This document shows positions 24,867-33,902 of a DNA stretch of 52,209 nt, piece after piece; position 1 is the stretch's first letter; the number at the start of each line of letters is the position of its first letter. Below the pieces are notes generated by a model. The model saw only the letters and a program-made list of their open reading frames with translations, searched no databases and was not told where the DNA came from. The position numbers and the translations under genes were made by a program. The stretch is from contig QEUM01000014.1 in assembly GCA_003577165.1 (NCBI GenBank), positions 1-52,209 of the forward strand, in the 5' to 3' direction. The DNA comes from Armatimonadota bacterium (GTDB lineage: Bacteria > Armatimonadota > Fimbriimonadia > Fimbriimonadales > ATM1).

Positions 24867-26090
24867 ATGGACTTCGAGCAGCAGGTTGAGTTTCTCTCGC
24901 GCGGGTGCTCCGAGATCATCACCCGTGAGGAGTTGAAAGCGAAATTGCTCCGGGCTTCACAGTCCGGGAAGCCGCTGCGCGTCAAACTCGGCGTTGACCC
25001 GACTGTTCCGCACGTTACTCTCGGTTGGGCCGTCGTCCTGAGGAAACTCCGACAGTTCCAAGACTGTGGGCACACGGCCTGCCTCATCATCGGCGACTTC
25101 ACCGCGATGATCGGCGATCCGAGCGGCAAGTCGAAGACGCGGCCCCAACTCGATAGAGAAGAAGTTCAGGCGAACGTGCGCGCCGTGGAATCACAACTTT
25201 ACAAAGTTCTCATTCGCGAGAAGACGGAGATCTACTACAACGCCGACTGGCTCGGAAAGATGGACTTCGCAGATGTGATTCGGCTCGCCAGTCACGTCAC
25301 CGTTGCGCGAATCTTGGAGCGCGACGATTTTCAAAAGCGGTTGGACGAACAGCGGCCCATCGGAATGCACGAAGTGCTCTACCCCTTGTGTCAAGGCTAC
25401 GACTCCGTTGCGATCGAAGCGGACGTCGAGTTGGGAGGCAACGATCAGAAGTTCAACATTCTGGTCGGGAGGAATCTGCAGGGACAATTCGGCCAAGAGT
25501 CGCAGGTCGCGATGCTCATGCCTCTGTTGGTCGGGACAGATGGCTCAGAAAAGATGAGCCAGTCGCTCGGAAACTACGTCAGCGTCGTGGATGAACCCAA
25601 CGAGATGTTTGGCAAGACGATGTCGATTCCGGATCATCTCATTGAGTCCTGGTTGATGCTGTGTACCGACGTTCCCGAAAGTGAGATCGAGGAGATGGTG
25701 AAGGGGATGGAGTCGGGATCCCTCAATCCCCGCGATGCGAAGCTGATGCTCGCGGGGCGCCTCGTCGAGATGTACCACGACGAGACCGAAGCCCGAGCCG
25801 CCGAGGAGTACTTCTTGACGACGTTTAGCAAAAGGCAAACGCCGTCGGATGCGCCGGAGGCCTCGATACCGGAGTCGTGCATCCGCGACGGTCTCGTCGC
25901 CATCGCCCCCCTCATCGCAGCGCTCGGGCTGGCCTCCTCGAACGGCGAGGCGCGACGCCTCATCCAAGGAGGAGGGGTTTCCCTCGGCGAAGAGCGGGTT
26001 TCGGACCCAACGGCTGCCGTTCCTCTGGAGGATGCGGTCGGGAAGGTGCTCCGGGTCGGCAAGCACAAGTTCCGGACGCTCGTTCGGTAG
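24867..26090 (+). CDS. tyrS: Tyrosyl-tRNA synthetase
   Basis: 407 residues from ATG 24867. Class I motifs: the HIGH-like PHVTLG after GVDPTVP and the KMSKS-like KMSQSLGN. The tyrosine-binding region YDSVAIEADVELGGNDQKFN and a C-terminal S4-like RNA-binding domain (SNGEARRLIQGGGVSL) are seen. The divergent HIGH (HVTL) and general layout fit the TyrRS-Z subgroup. It charges tRNA-Tyr in the cytoplasm. Upstream in-frame sequence is Arg/Ser-rich and overlaps the divergent Crp/Fnr promoter, so the later start is preferred. Confidence 0.96.
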   Translation: MDFEQQVEFLSRGCSEIITREELKAKLLRASQSGKPLRVKLGVDPTVPHVTLGWAVVLRKLRQFQDCGHTACLIIGDFTAMIGDPSGKSKTRPQLDREEVQANVRAVESQLYKVLIREKTEIYYNADWLGKMDFADVIRLASHVTVARILERDDFQKRLDEQRPIGMHEVLYPLCQGYDSVAIEADVELGGNDQKFNILVGRNLQGQFGQESQVAMLMPLLVGTDGSEKMSQSLGNYVSVVDEPNEMFGKTMSIPDHLIESWLMLCTDVPESEIEEMVKGMESGSLNPRDAKLMLAGRLVEMYHDETEARAAEEYFLTTFSKRQTPSDAPEASIPESCIRDGLVAIAPLIAALGLASSNGEARRLIQGGGVSLGEERVSDPTAAVPLEDAVGKVLRVGKHKFRTLVR

Positions 26091-26132
26091 GAGGCCCTCC
26101 GACCGGCGGAGGGGCGCCGGTACAATGCTCGG

Positions 26133-26471
26133 GTGATTCGGGTCGTTGCCTACATCCGCCCGCACAAACTGGACGAAGTGAAAACGGCTCTGGGAGAGCG
26201 GGGGATTACGGGCCTCACGGTTACGGAAGTCCGAGGGTGTGGGGCGTCCGCCGAGACCACGGAGTGGTTCCTCGGTGAGGAATACGTGGTTTCACTGCCC
26301 GCTCGGATCAAGTTGGAGGCCGTCGTCGACGACTCAGTCGTGGAAGAGGTCGTTGATTGCATCGTCGCAAAGGCCCGAACGGGAAGGCCGGGCGACGGCA
26401 AACTGTTTCTGTATGAGGAGGAGGACGCCATCCGCATCCGGACGGGCGAAAGAGGGCTTGCGGCCGTCTAA
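26133..26471 (+). CDS. P-II family signalling protein with an altered T-loop
   Basis: 112 residues, GTG start, the usual P-II length. It matches GlnB from IRPHKLDEVKTAL through GITGLTVTEVRG, KARTGRPGDGKLFL and IRIRTGERG. Tyr51, the uridylylation site, is kept (GEEY), but the T-loop reads GCGASAETTEWF: Gln39, which in known P-II proteins helps bind 2-oxoglutarate/Mg-ATP, is Ser, and residues 38, 40 and 46 differ too. The family senses nitrogen/energy state and binds target proteins. No amtB or glnA is adjacent; it sits between tyrS and a TPR protein. Confidence 0.9.
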   Translation: MIRVVAYIRPHKLDEVKTALGERGITGLTVTEVRGCGASAETTEWFLGEEYVVSLPARIKLEAVVDDSVVEEVVDCIVAKARTGRPGDGKLFLYEEEDAIRIRTGERGLAAV

Positions 26472-26531
26472 GCCGAACCTGTCCGGGCCGGCGGGGCGTC
26501 AAACACCGGGACCGCATAGATGAGGAGTTCA

Positions 26532-28184
26532 ATGAACAAAGCAATCGGAGTCTTGCTGGTGATTTCGGCCTTCGTTGCCGGCATCGCGCAAGCCATCAGC
26601 ATTCAGTCGTCCGTAAAGGACGGAGACCGCTTGAGCGGGGTCGTCGAGATCCGGGTGACGGTCGAATCTCAGAGCACCGTCAACCAAGTGGAGTTCTACG
26701 TCAACGGTGAACTCCGAGGGACGGACGCCAGCACCCCCTACACCATAAAATTAGATACCGTCCTTGAGAAGGAGGGACCGCTTTCGATCGAGGTCGGCGT
26801 ATACACCGCCAGCGGCGACAGCAAGAAATTCAAGATCAGCGCCGTCGTAGACAACGGCGTGTCGAAGGGAGCGGAATTCCACTACCAGAACGCGCTGAAG
26901 TTCCTCCAGGTGTCCAAGTGGGAAGAGGCCATTCAAGCGTGCCGAATCGCGCTGAAGGCGGACGAGACCCACTACGGCGCCCGATTGGCAATGGCCCGCA
27001 GTTACCTCGGCATGGACGTGTACGACGAGGCGCAAAAGTGGGCTGAAGACGCCTACCTCACCAAGGAGACTCCCGAGGCCGCGGAACTTCTGAGCGCAAT
27101 CCACGTCGACCGCGCGTTCGGCATCGTTTCCCGAAGCGGGGAGCGCGGTGAAGCCATGAAGGAGATCGCAAACGCCTTCAAGGCCTCGATCGCGCAGAAA
27201 GTCGCCGCGATCGACCTTCGCATCAAGGCGCTTGGCCCTGTGACCGACGCGAACCGACTTCAGCACGCCGACCTGCTGATTCAGAAGAACGATTACTCCG
27301 CAGCCCGGCGGCTTCTTAAGGAGAAGTACAACCAGTACGAGCCTGACCTCGCCCTTGCGAACCGCCTGATCTACGCCGCAATGCGCTCAGGCCGGATGTC
27401 TGAGGCCTGGGAAGTTAGTCTTGCCGTGTCGAAGTACGGCGCGCCGGACGCAGTGACAAGCGCGCTCATGGCCGCCGGCCACGCTTACTACCGTCGTTTC
27501 GACGATGCAGCCAACCAGTTGAAAGAGGGCGTCTTCTCGGATCCAGACTCGCCGACGCTGATGACGGCTTCCGCCTTCGTTGCTCTGCGCAAGGGCGACA
27601 GGGGCGCCGTGCAAAGCCAATTGGCGAGCATGCTGCAAAAGAGCGTCACGAACCCAGCCGTCTACTACTATCTCGCGATCCTTCAGTTCTCCCTCGGACA
27701 GTACATGGAGTCCCGTGACAACCTTCGCAACGCGATCGTTCAGAATCCGCTCCTCTACGACTGCTATGTCCAGAGGGGGTACGAGGCGCTGACTCTCGCA
27801 GAGAGCGCCGTCGGCGACTTGGCCAAGGACAAGCCGGTGCTTCTCGATCAGGCGAAAGAGTTCATGGAGGTCGCGCTGGCGGCCAAGCCCGACTCCGCCG
27901 AAGCGCTCAACGGGCTCGCGCTCGTGATGCTGAACCTCGGCAAGTACGACGAGGCCGTCCGATACGCGGACGCCGCTTCGAAGGCCGGACCGGAGTACCC
28001 GTGGGCGTTCTACACGCTCAGCTGTGCGCTGGACCGAGTTCGCAAGACCGTGGAGGCCCAGAACGCGATGAACATGGCCGCCAAGTTGGACAGGGACTTC
28101 CTGGAGGGCCGGGGAATCCCGATCCTTAAGGAGGCCTGGACCTATACGGCCAGGAACGCGCGGCTCCCAGCTCTCTCCCTTTAG
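26532..28184 (+). CDS. Exported Ig-like plus TPR protein
   Basis: 550 residues from ATG 26532, preceded by GAGGAG. Signal peptide residues 1-20 (cut near AQA). Residues 21-110 form an Ig-like fold of the Big_9/chitinase-associated type (VKDGDRLSGVVEIRVTV, VNQVEFYVNGELRG). From about 115 the protein is tetratricopeptide repeats (WEEAIQACRIALKADETHYGARLAMA, GLALVMLNLGKYDEAVRYADAA). It is likely periplasmic and scaffolds other proteins; partner unknown. The propeller protein 120 bases downstream may work with it. Confidence 0.82.
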   Translation: MNKAIGVLLVISAFVAGIAQAISIQSSVKDGDRLSGVVEIRVTVESQSTVNQVEFYVNGELRGTDASTPYTIKLDTVLEKEGPLSIEVGVYTASGDSKKFKISAVVDNGVSKGAEFHYQNALKFLQVSKWEEAIQACRIALKADETHYGARLAMARSYLGMDVYDEAQKWAEDAYLTKETPEAAELLSAIHVDRAFGIVSRSGERGEAMKEIANAFKASIAQKVAAIDLRIKALGPVTDANRLQHADLLIQKNDYSAARRLLKEKYNQYEPDLALANRLIYAAMRSGRMSEAWEVSLAVSKYGAPDAVTSALMAAGHAYYRRFDDAANQLKEGVFSDPDSPTLMTASAFVALRKGDRGAVQSQLASMLQKSVTNPAVYYYLAILQFSLGQYMESRDNLRNAIVQNPLLYDCYVQRGYEALTLAESAVGDLAKDKPVLLDQAKEFMEVALAAKPDSAEALNGLALVMLNLGKYDEAVRYADAASKAGPEYPWAFYTLSCALDRVRKTVEAQNAMNMAAKLDRDFLEGRGIPILKEAWTYTARNARLPALSL

Positions 28185-28209
28185 GCCATCCGTGGCCCAT
28201 ATCTGGTTA

Positions 28210-28257
28210 CACAGGGGCCGGATCGAACGTCCAAATGATGGCGGTCCGACCCCTGTG
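28210..28257. repeat. Long imperfect hairpin between TPR and propeller genes
   Basis: The arms CACAGGGG-C-CGGA and TCCG-A-CCCCTGTG pair over 12 positions with one mismatch, loop 22 bases. No T-run follows on either strand, so it is not a standard terminator. It lies just before a TATACT box at 28263. Confidence 0.6.
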
Positions 28258-28262
28258 GACGC

Positions 28263-28268
28263 TATACT
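28263..28268 (+). promoter_or_regulatory. Candidate -10 box (TATACT) for the propeller gene
   Basis: TATACT, five of six matches to the consensus. The right arm of the hairpin overlaps the expected -35 region. Confidence 0.4.
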
Positions 28269-28304
28269 GAACTGGTCGTCTCGACGGCCTGGAGGATGAA
28301 CCGT

Positions 28305-29930
28305 ATGTTCTTTCGGCGCGCAATTTCCGCCGCAGTCTTAGTGGCTGCACTCTTGCCCGCGACTGCGATCGAAGGACCGATCTCGCTGTCGTGGCGAATG
28401 TGGCAGAAGGCGAACTTCTCGCCCACCGCAACCCCCGTCGTCAGCGATGGAACGGTGTACGCCCCGATTGGGAGGAAGGTGTACGCGGTCGACGCCGTGA
28501 CGGGCTCGCAGAGGTGGGCGTTCCCCCCAGGAGAGGAACTCGACGGCGACTTCCGAGCAAGCGTCGTTGTTGCAGGCAACGCGCTCATCTGCCCCAACAC
28601 GAACAGGTTCGTCTATGCGGTCAGTAAGACGGACGGGAGTCACGTCTGGTCCTATCTAATGACCGCCGGAATCGCGCGCAACGTCCTGACGGACGGCGAC
28701 TCGGTTTACATCTTTACGAGCGACAACCGAATCGTCGGCCTCGATGCGAAAACGGGCGCCAGGATTTGGGCCGAAGACTACGATCTCGGCACGAACGTCG
28801 TGGGTGAACCCGCGATCTCAGGCGACTGGATCGTGTTCTACAACTCGCTCGGCGAACTTACCGGATTTAACAAGACAACGCGTAAGCGCGGATGGACGAT
28901 GCGAGTTCAAACGACGAACGCCGACAGCGCGCCGTTCGTATTCGGCAACTCAGTCTACGTCCTGAGCGGCACGCAAGTGGCCCGCATCAATCCGCAGACC
29001 GGAAGATCCGTTGGCCGAATCCTCACACTCCCGCTTGAAGTTTCCGGCAATCCCGTCATCACGAAGAAGGGGGGAGTTGCCGTCACTCCGGACGCGAAGG
29101 TTCTGTTCTTCAACATGGATCGCGGCACGATCGACAAGAAGCCGCTCGAATTGGGCAGTTACCTTCGAGGCGGTCCATCCGCAGCGGGTGACAACGTCAT
29201 CGTCAGAACGACGAACGGCGGCATCTACCTGATCGACCCCGAGCGAAAGGTGGTCCTTTGGGAGTACACGACCTTGCCGATTCCGGGCGCCATGCGGCAA
29301 CAGACGACTTCGACCAGCGGTGGCTCTGGCAGCGGTGGCAGCGGCGGAGGCGGAGGCCTTACGGGCGGCGGCCAAGGTGGTGGAACGACGACTTACGTCC
29401 CAATGGACTACGTGTCGATTCTCGGCCAGGTCGCAGTGTCCGGGAACTCATTGTTCGCGATCGCTGAAGATGGTTCGATCTTCGCATGGGGCACGGACCT
29501 GGGAGTTGACGAACTCGGACCGCGCGTTACGATGATGTCGCCGCCGGAAGGCTCGGCGATTTCCGGAAAGCCGGATTTCGACTTCGTGTTCCGGATCGAA
29601 GACAGCGGCACCGGAGTGATGTCGAAGAGCATCCAGGTGATGTTCGGCGACCAACCCATGAAGTTCGAATACAAGCCGGGCGGTGGCTATCTCTACATTA
29701 AAATCCGTGGAGAGGGTAGCCCGGTCGACGGCGCGAACCCCCCCCTCAACGACGGCAAAAAGGTCATCCTGGTCAGCGTCGCGGATTGGGCTGGAAACAT
29801 CTCCGAGAAGAAATTCTTCATCACGATCGACAACTCCCTGAAAGTCATCCGCGAGCGGACCGTTGACGATCGCACGGGCGGCCCCGGAGTCGGCGGCGGT
29901 TCGGGTGGTGGCGGAGGCGGCATCGGCTAA
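28305..29930 (+). CDS. PQQ-like beta-propeller protein with Gly-rich linker and Ig-like C-terminus
   Basis: 541 residues. I prefer ATG 28305 over 28296 because GGAGG at 28291-28295 abuts 28296 but is nine bases from 28305. A signal peptide is followed by about seven propeller blades of the BamB/PQQ type (YAPIGRKVYAVDAVTGSQRW, RIVGLDAKTGARIWAEDYD). A linker of Gly/Ser (residues about 335-365) precedes a beta-sandwich (PPEGSAISGKPDFDFVFRI) and a Gly-rich tail. It lacks the Cys/Asp set of quinoprotein dehydrogenases, so a structural or protein-binding role on the periplasmic side is likely. Confidence 0.82.
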   Translation: MFFRRAISAAVLVAALLPATAIEGPISLSWRMWQKANFSPTATPVVSDGTVYAPIGRKVYAVDAVTGSQRWAFPPGEELDGDFRASVVVAGNALICPNTNRFVYAVSKTDGSHVWSYLMTAGIARNVLTDGDSVYIFTSDNRIVGLDAKTGARIWAEDYDLGTNVVGEPAISGDWIVFYNSLGELTGFNKTTRKRGWTMRVQTTNADSAPFVFGNSVYVLSGTQVARINPQTGRSVGRILTLPLEVSGNPVITKKGGVAVTPDAKVLFFNMDRGTIDKKPLELGSYLRGGPSAAGDNVIVRTTNGGIYLIDPERKVVLWEYTTLPIPGAMRQQTTSTSGGSGSGGSGGGGGLTGGGQGGGTTTYVPMDYVSILGQVAVSGNSLFAIAEDGSIFAWGTDLGVDELGPRVTMMSPPEGSAISGKPDFDFVFRIEDSGTGVMSKSIQVMFGDQPMKFEYKPGGGYLYIKIRGEGSPVDGANPPLNDGKKVILVSVADWAGNISEKKFFITIDNSLKVIRERTVDDRTGGPGVGGGSGGGGGGIG

Positions 29931-29935
29931 TTCCG

Positions 29936-30970
29936 ATGCGAGATATCGAGTTCTGGCAGGCCCTTTTGAGTTTGGACCTGCCCCCTTCGAGGGCCCGAGC
30001 GCTACTGGATAGGCTCGGGCCTTCCTGTCTCTCGGTGGAGGACCTTCGCGCAAGCGATCCGTTTGCAGAAGCGTCGAAGCGCGTGAAACCACGAAGAGGA
30101 TCCCCGGCGCGCCATCCCGTTGGCGATGTCCGGGTTCTCGAATTGGGATCCGCCGAATATCCAAAGGCGCTCAGCGAGAGCGAAGATCCGCCGCCCGCCC
30201 TATTCGTTCGAGGATCCCTCGTGGACTGCGACGAGCCCGCTGTCGCGATCGTGGGAACTCGCGGCGCGTCCTCCTACGGCAAGGCCGTGGCGCGGCAAAT
30301 CGCATCAGAACTTGCAAAGGGCGGCGTCACGGTGGTGAGCGGGGGGGCGCAGGGCGTAGACGCCAACGCCCACCTCGGCGCCCTCGAAGCGGGGGGGAGG
30401 ACGATTGCGGTGCTTGGCTCTGGACTGGATCGGCCCTATCCGGTTTCCAATCGCGGCCTCTTTGATCGGATCGCGCAGTCTGGCGCAGTCGTCAGCCAGT
30501 TCCCGCTCGGAGCGAAGCCGGATCGGTGGAGGTTCCCTCTAAGAAACTACACGATCGCCGGCCTCGTCCGAGCAGTCGTTGTCGTCGAAGCGCCCGAGCA
30601 GAGCGGATCACTCATTACGGCCCGAGCGGCCGCAGATGAGGGGAAGTTAGTCTTCGTGACGCCCGGACCGATCACCAGCACAACGCATCGGGGGGGGTTC
30701 CGATTGATCAACGATGGCGCAACGCTCCTCTACACACCCGATCAGGTATTCGAGGGCCTCGGCATCGCGCGGAGAGTCGCGCAGCCGGTGGCGCCGAGCG
30801 TTACTCCGATGCAGCGCAAGATCCTCGACAGCCTTGGAGTCGAACCCATACTGGTCGACTCACTTGGAGATGCGCTCGACATCCCTCCCGGTGAACTTCT
30901 CGCTGAGTTGACGACCCTCGAAATCCTCGGCCTTGTCCTCAAGAGCGGCGCGGGATATTCAAAACTATGA
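29936..30970 (+). CDS. dprA: DNA-processing protein DprA
   Basis: 344 residues. The Rossmann-like core is clear: VAIVGTRGASSYGKAVARQIA, TVVSGGAQGVDANAHLGALE, GGRTIAVLGSGLDRPYP, FPLRNYTIAGLVRAVVVVEA and SGSLITARAAADEGK. A C-terminal winged-helix (from LDSLGVEPILVDSL) is present. DprA loads RecA on incoming single strands during natural transformation and works in the cytoplasm. The stop overlaps the nagA start (ATGA). Together with recN it points to maintained recombination capacity. Confidence 0.95.
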   Translation: MRDIEFWQALLSLDLPPSRARALLDRLGPSCLSVEDLRASDPFAEASKRVKPRRGSPARHPVGDVRVLELGSAEYPKALSESEDPPPALFVRGSLVDCDEPAVAIVGTRGASSYGKAVARQIASELAKGGVTVVSGGAQGVDANAHLGALEAGGRTIAVLGSGLDRPYPVSNRGLFDRIAQSGAVVSQFPLGAKPDRWRFPLRNYTIAGLVRAVVVVEAPEQSGSLITARAAADEGKLVFVTPGPITSTTHRGGFRLINDGATLLYTPDQVFEGLGIARRVAQPVAPSVTPMQRKILDSLGVEPILVDSLGDALDIPPGELLAELTTLEILGLVLKSGAGYSKL

Positions 30971-32001
30971 ACGTCCGTGCGTGGGTGGGGGGCCGATTCG
31001 TCGATGGCGATTTCGACCGAAGCGCGAACCGGTTTATCAGGAGTTCAGGCACCTCAGCCCAGTCGGAGCGCAACCTCGTTCCCGGCCTCGTTGACGCTCA
31101 CTGCCACGGGGTGGGGGGACTGGACGTGATGGACGGAAAGGCCGCTGAGATCGCAGAAAAGCTTCGCGCAGTTGGCGTGGAGTATTTTTGTCCGACCACC
31201 GTCACCGCGCCGTGGGAAGAACTGCGCTTCGCGCTTCAGGCGTGCGATCCCGCGGTCAAGGGGTTCGCGGGTGTCCACTTAGAAGGGCCGTTTGTTAACC
31301 CGGCGATGGCCGGCGCGCAACCGAAAGAACACATCGCCCCCCCCTCCGTCCGCACCCTCGAGGAAGAACTGGGCGACCTGCTGAGTCGAGTGAAGATCGT
31401 AACCCTCGCCCCCGAACTGGACGGGGCGCAAGAGGTGATTGAATTCCTCCGCGGCCGTGGCATCGCCGTGAGCGCTGGACACACCGATGCGACTTTTGAG
31501 ACGCTTCGCGCGCGTCGCATTTCGCGAATGACGCACTTCTATAATGCGATGCGTCCCTTCCACCATCGGGAGCCAGGTTGCGTGGGCTACGGACTCCTAG
31601 GAGATCCGGAGTTAGAACTCATCTACGACGGCATCCACGTTTCAGCGCAGGCGGTCGACCTTTTGCTGCAAAGTCGGGGGCTCGATGGGCTCGTCGCCGT
31701 CAGCGACGGCACGTCACTTTCCGGTCTGCCCGACGGCACGGTGGCGAATCTCTGGGGCCACCGGGTGACGAAGCGCGATGGTGCCGTGAGGCTCGACGAC
31801 GGGACTCTGGCCGGCAGCGCCGCGACTTTGGCGGACGTCTTCCGGAGGATATGGGAGGATTTCGGGCCCGAGGTGGCCGTCCGGTCGGCCTCGGACAACC
31901 CCCGGAGGAGCCTGGGACTGCCAGAACCCCGACTCTGGCTGATCGTCTCGCGGGAGGGCGATATAATCGAGCCCGTCGAGATGGAACTCGCAATTTCGTA
32001 G
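30967..32001 (+). CDS. nagA: N-acetylglucosamine-6-phosphate deacetylase
   Basis: 344 residues, somewhat shorter than the usual 380 because the N-terminal beta-sandwich is reduced. Amidohydrolase motifs: DAHCHG, HLEGPFVNP (metal Glu), AGHTDAT (His), THFYNAMRPFHHREPG (His and substrate), YDGIHV and VAVSDGT (catalytic Asp). It removes acetate from GlcNAc-6-P in amino-sugar or cell-wall recycling. It is translationally coupled to dprA, an unrelated function, so this is probably operon economy only. Confidence 0.92.
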   Translation: MNVRAWVGGRFVDGDFDRSANRFIRSSGTSAQSERNLVPGLVDAHCHGVGGLDVMDGKAAEIAEKLRAVGVEYFCPTTVTAPWEELRFALQACDPAVKGFAGVHLEGPFVNPAMAGAQPKEHIAPPSVRTLEEELGDLLSRVKIVTLAPELDGAQEVIEFLRGRGIAVSAGHTDATFETLRARRISRMTHFYNAMRPFHHREPGCVGYGLLGDPELELIYDGIHVSAQAVDLLLQSRGLDGLVAVSDGTSLSGLPDGTVANLWGHRVTKRDGAVRLDDGTLAGSAATLADVFRRIWEDFGPEVAVRSASDNPRRSLGLPEPRLWLIVSREGDIIEPVEMELAIS

Positions 32002-32010
32002 GACGCGAAC

Positions 32011-32070
32011 ATGCCCAGCCTGCCACAAGAGCCGTCCCCCGCATCTCGCAGGCGGTCGGCTAAGTCATGA
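32011..32070 (+). CDS. Candidate 19-residue leader peptide coupled to kimA
   Basis: ATG at 32011 opens a 19-codon frame (MPSLPQEPSPASRRRSAKS) whose stop TGA overlaps the kimA ATG as ATGA. A weak AGGA lies upstream. It could couple translation of kimA to ribosome passage, or be chance; the composition (Pro, Arg, Ser) carries no signal. Confidence 0.3.
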   Translation: MPSLPQEPSPASRRRSAKS

Positions 32071-33902
32071 ATTTCCTCACCGCTCTCAAGCGAGCCATCT
32101 TCGGTCGTCCCATCGCGACGTCGCGTGCACACCACGAGAGGCTTCCCAAGATCTTCGGACTGCCCGTGTTCGCGAGCGACGCCATTTCGTCCGTAGCCTA
32201 CGCAACGGAAGAAGTACTGCTGGTGCTGATGCTGGCCGGCACGGCGGGGACATCGAAAGTCACGTACTTCGCGATTGCGATTGCCGTTCTGATCGGCGTA
32301 GTTGTGTTCAGTTACGTGCGCACGATTTACGCCTATCCCAAAGGGGGAGGGGGATATCGGGTCACGAGCGACAACCTCGGTTCGAAGGCCGGGCGCGTCG
32401 CGGGCGCCGCGCTCCTCATCGACTACGTCCTCACCGTCGCGGTCTCAGTGAGCTCCGGCGTGCTGGCAATCGTCTCCGCGTTCCCAGCGCTCCACGAGCA
32501 CACGGTGCTGCTCGGTCTCTGTGCGATCGCGCTGATGATGTTCATCAACATGAGGGGCGCGCGAGAAAGCGGACTCGTGTTCGCCGTGCCGACCTATCTC
32601 TTCATCACGCTCCTGCTCGTGCTGATCGTGAAAGGACTGTTCATGGCTGCGGGCGGCGAGGGGATGCCGACTGCGCATCCCGGAACGATGGAACCCATAC
32701 AAGGGCATGTGTTGGGCATATGGCTCGTCCTTCGCGCATTTTCTGCAGGATGTACCGCTCTTACCGGAATTGAGGCCATCGCAGATGGCGCCGGCGCGTT
32801 TCGACCTCCGGAAGCCAAGAACGCGAGCATGACCCTGATGATGCTCGGCGGAATCCTCAGCATTCTGTTCGTCGGCGTAAGTTGGATGACGAGCCACTTC
32901 GGAATCGTGCCGATGGAAGTCGGAAGCGAAGGCTACAAGACGGTCGTCGCTCAACTCGCAGAGGGCGCGTTTGGAATCGGCCCGATGTTCTACACGATCC
33001 AGATCGCCACGATGGCGATCCTCATCCTCGCAGCGAACACCGCCTACGCGGACTTCCCGAGACTTTGCAGCTTCATCGCAAACGACAGTTACTTACCTAG
33101 GCAGTTAGCGAACCTCGGCGACCGCCTGGTCTATCAGAATGGCATCGTGCTTCTCTCCATCTGCGCAGGCCTCTTGATCTGGGTGTTCCACGGAGACACG
33201 CACTCGCTAATTCCGCTCTACGCGGTGGGGGTGTTCACATCCTTCACGCTCAGCCAGTCGGGAATGGTCGTTCGCCAGCTCCGAAGGAAGTCGAGGCTGT
33301 GGAACGTCGCCCTAAGCGTGATTGGCGCGGTCGTGACGGGCGGCGTGATGATCGTGATTCTCATCACGAAATTCGAAGCGGGCGCATACCTCGTCACCAT
33401 CGCCGTCGGCATGCTTCTGTTGTTCTTCTACGGAGTGAGGAGACACTACGACTCCCTCGCGCGGCAACTCAGCGTTTCACCGGACGACAAGATCCCTCAC
33501 ATCGAAACGACAGTCCTTCTACTCGTGCCGCGAATCCACAAGGGCATCCTCAACGCGATTGCGTACGCGCAGAACCTGGGCCCCGACGTTCGCGCAGTCC
33601 ACATCTCCATCAATCCAGAGAGCCGGGAGCAGTTCAAGCATGAGTGGCTGCACTTCGCCCCACAGATTCCACTCGTGGTCTTGGACTCGCAGTTTCGCTC
33701 ACTGGTCGAACCGTTGATGGACTACATCGACGAGGCGGTCGGCGAGGACCCAGGCAAGTTCCTCACCGTCATCGTGCCCCAGGCCGTGCCCAAGAGGTGG
33801 TGGCAGGGAATCCTACACAACAACTCCGCTCTACCGATCAAGCTCGCCCTTGCGTCCCGACGCAACGTCGTGATTACGAATGTGAGATACTTCCTCGAGT
33901 GA
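32067..33902 (+). CDS. kimA: KimA-type potassium importer (APC superfamily with C-terminal USP-like domain)
   Basis: 611 residues; Bacillus KimA is 607. Twelve membrane helices with KimA landmarks: FASDAISSVAYATEEVLL, IYAYPKGGGGYRVTS, LLIDYVLTVAVSVSSG, AFSAGCTALTGIEAIADG, LILAANTAYADFPRL and LIPLYAVGVFTSFTLSQSGM. The cytosolic C-terminal 150 residues are a universal-stress-like fold (TTVLLLVPRIHKGILNAIAYA), which in Bacillus binds c-di-AMP and shuts uptake. It imports K+ with H+. No ydaO-type riboswitch is seen in the 65 bases upstream. The stop overlaps the next gene by four bases. Confidence 0.9.
   Translation: MNFLTALKRAIFGRPIATSRAHHERLPKIFGLPVFASDAISSVAYATEEVLLVLMLAGTAGTSKVTYFAIAIAVLIGVVVFSYVRTIYAYPKGGGGYRVTSDNLGSKAGRVAGAALLIDYVLTVAVSVSSGVLAIVSAFPALHEHTVLLGLCAIALMMFINMRGARESGLVFAVPTYLFITLLLVLIVKGLFMAAGGEGMPTAHPGTMEPIQGHVLGIWLVLRAFSAGCTALTGIEAIADGAGAFRPPEAKNASMTLMMLGGILSILFVGVSWMTSHFGIVPMEVGSEGYKTVVAQLAEGAFGIGPMFYTIQIATMAILILAANTAYADFPRLCSFIANDSYLPRQLANLGDRLVYQNGIVLLSICAGLLIWVFHGDTHSLIPLYAVGVFTSFTLSQSGMVVRQLRRKSRLWNVALSVIGAVVTGGVMIVILITKFEAGAYLVTIAVGMLLLFFYGVRRHYDSLARQLSVSPDDKIPHIETTVLLLVPRIHKGILNAIAYAQNLGPDVRAVHISINPESREQFKHEWLHFAPQIPLVVLDSQFRSLVEPLMDYIDEAVGEDPGKFLTVIVPQAVPKRWWQGILHNNSALPIKLALASRRNVVITNVRYFLE

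Noticed and set aside
28210-28257. Rho-independent terminator
   Set aside because: The hairpin has no T-run on either strand and a 22-base loop.
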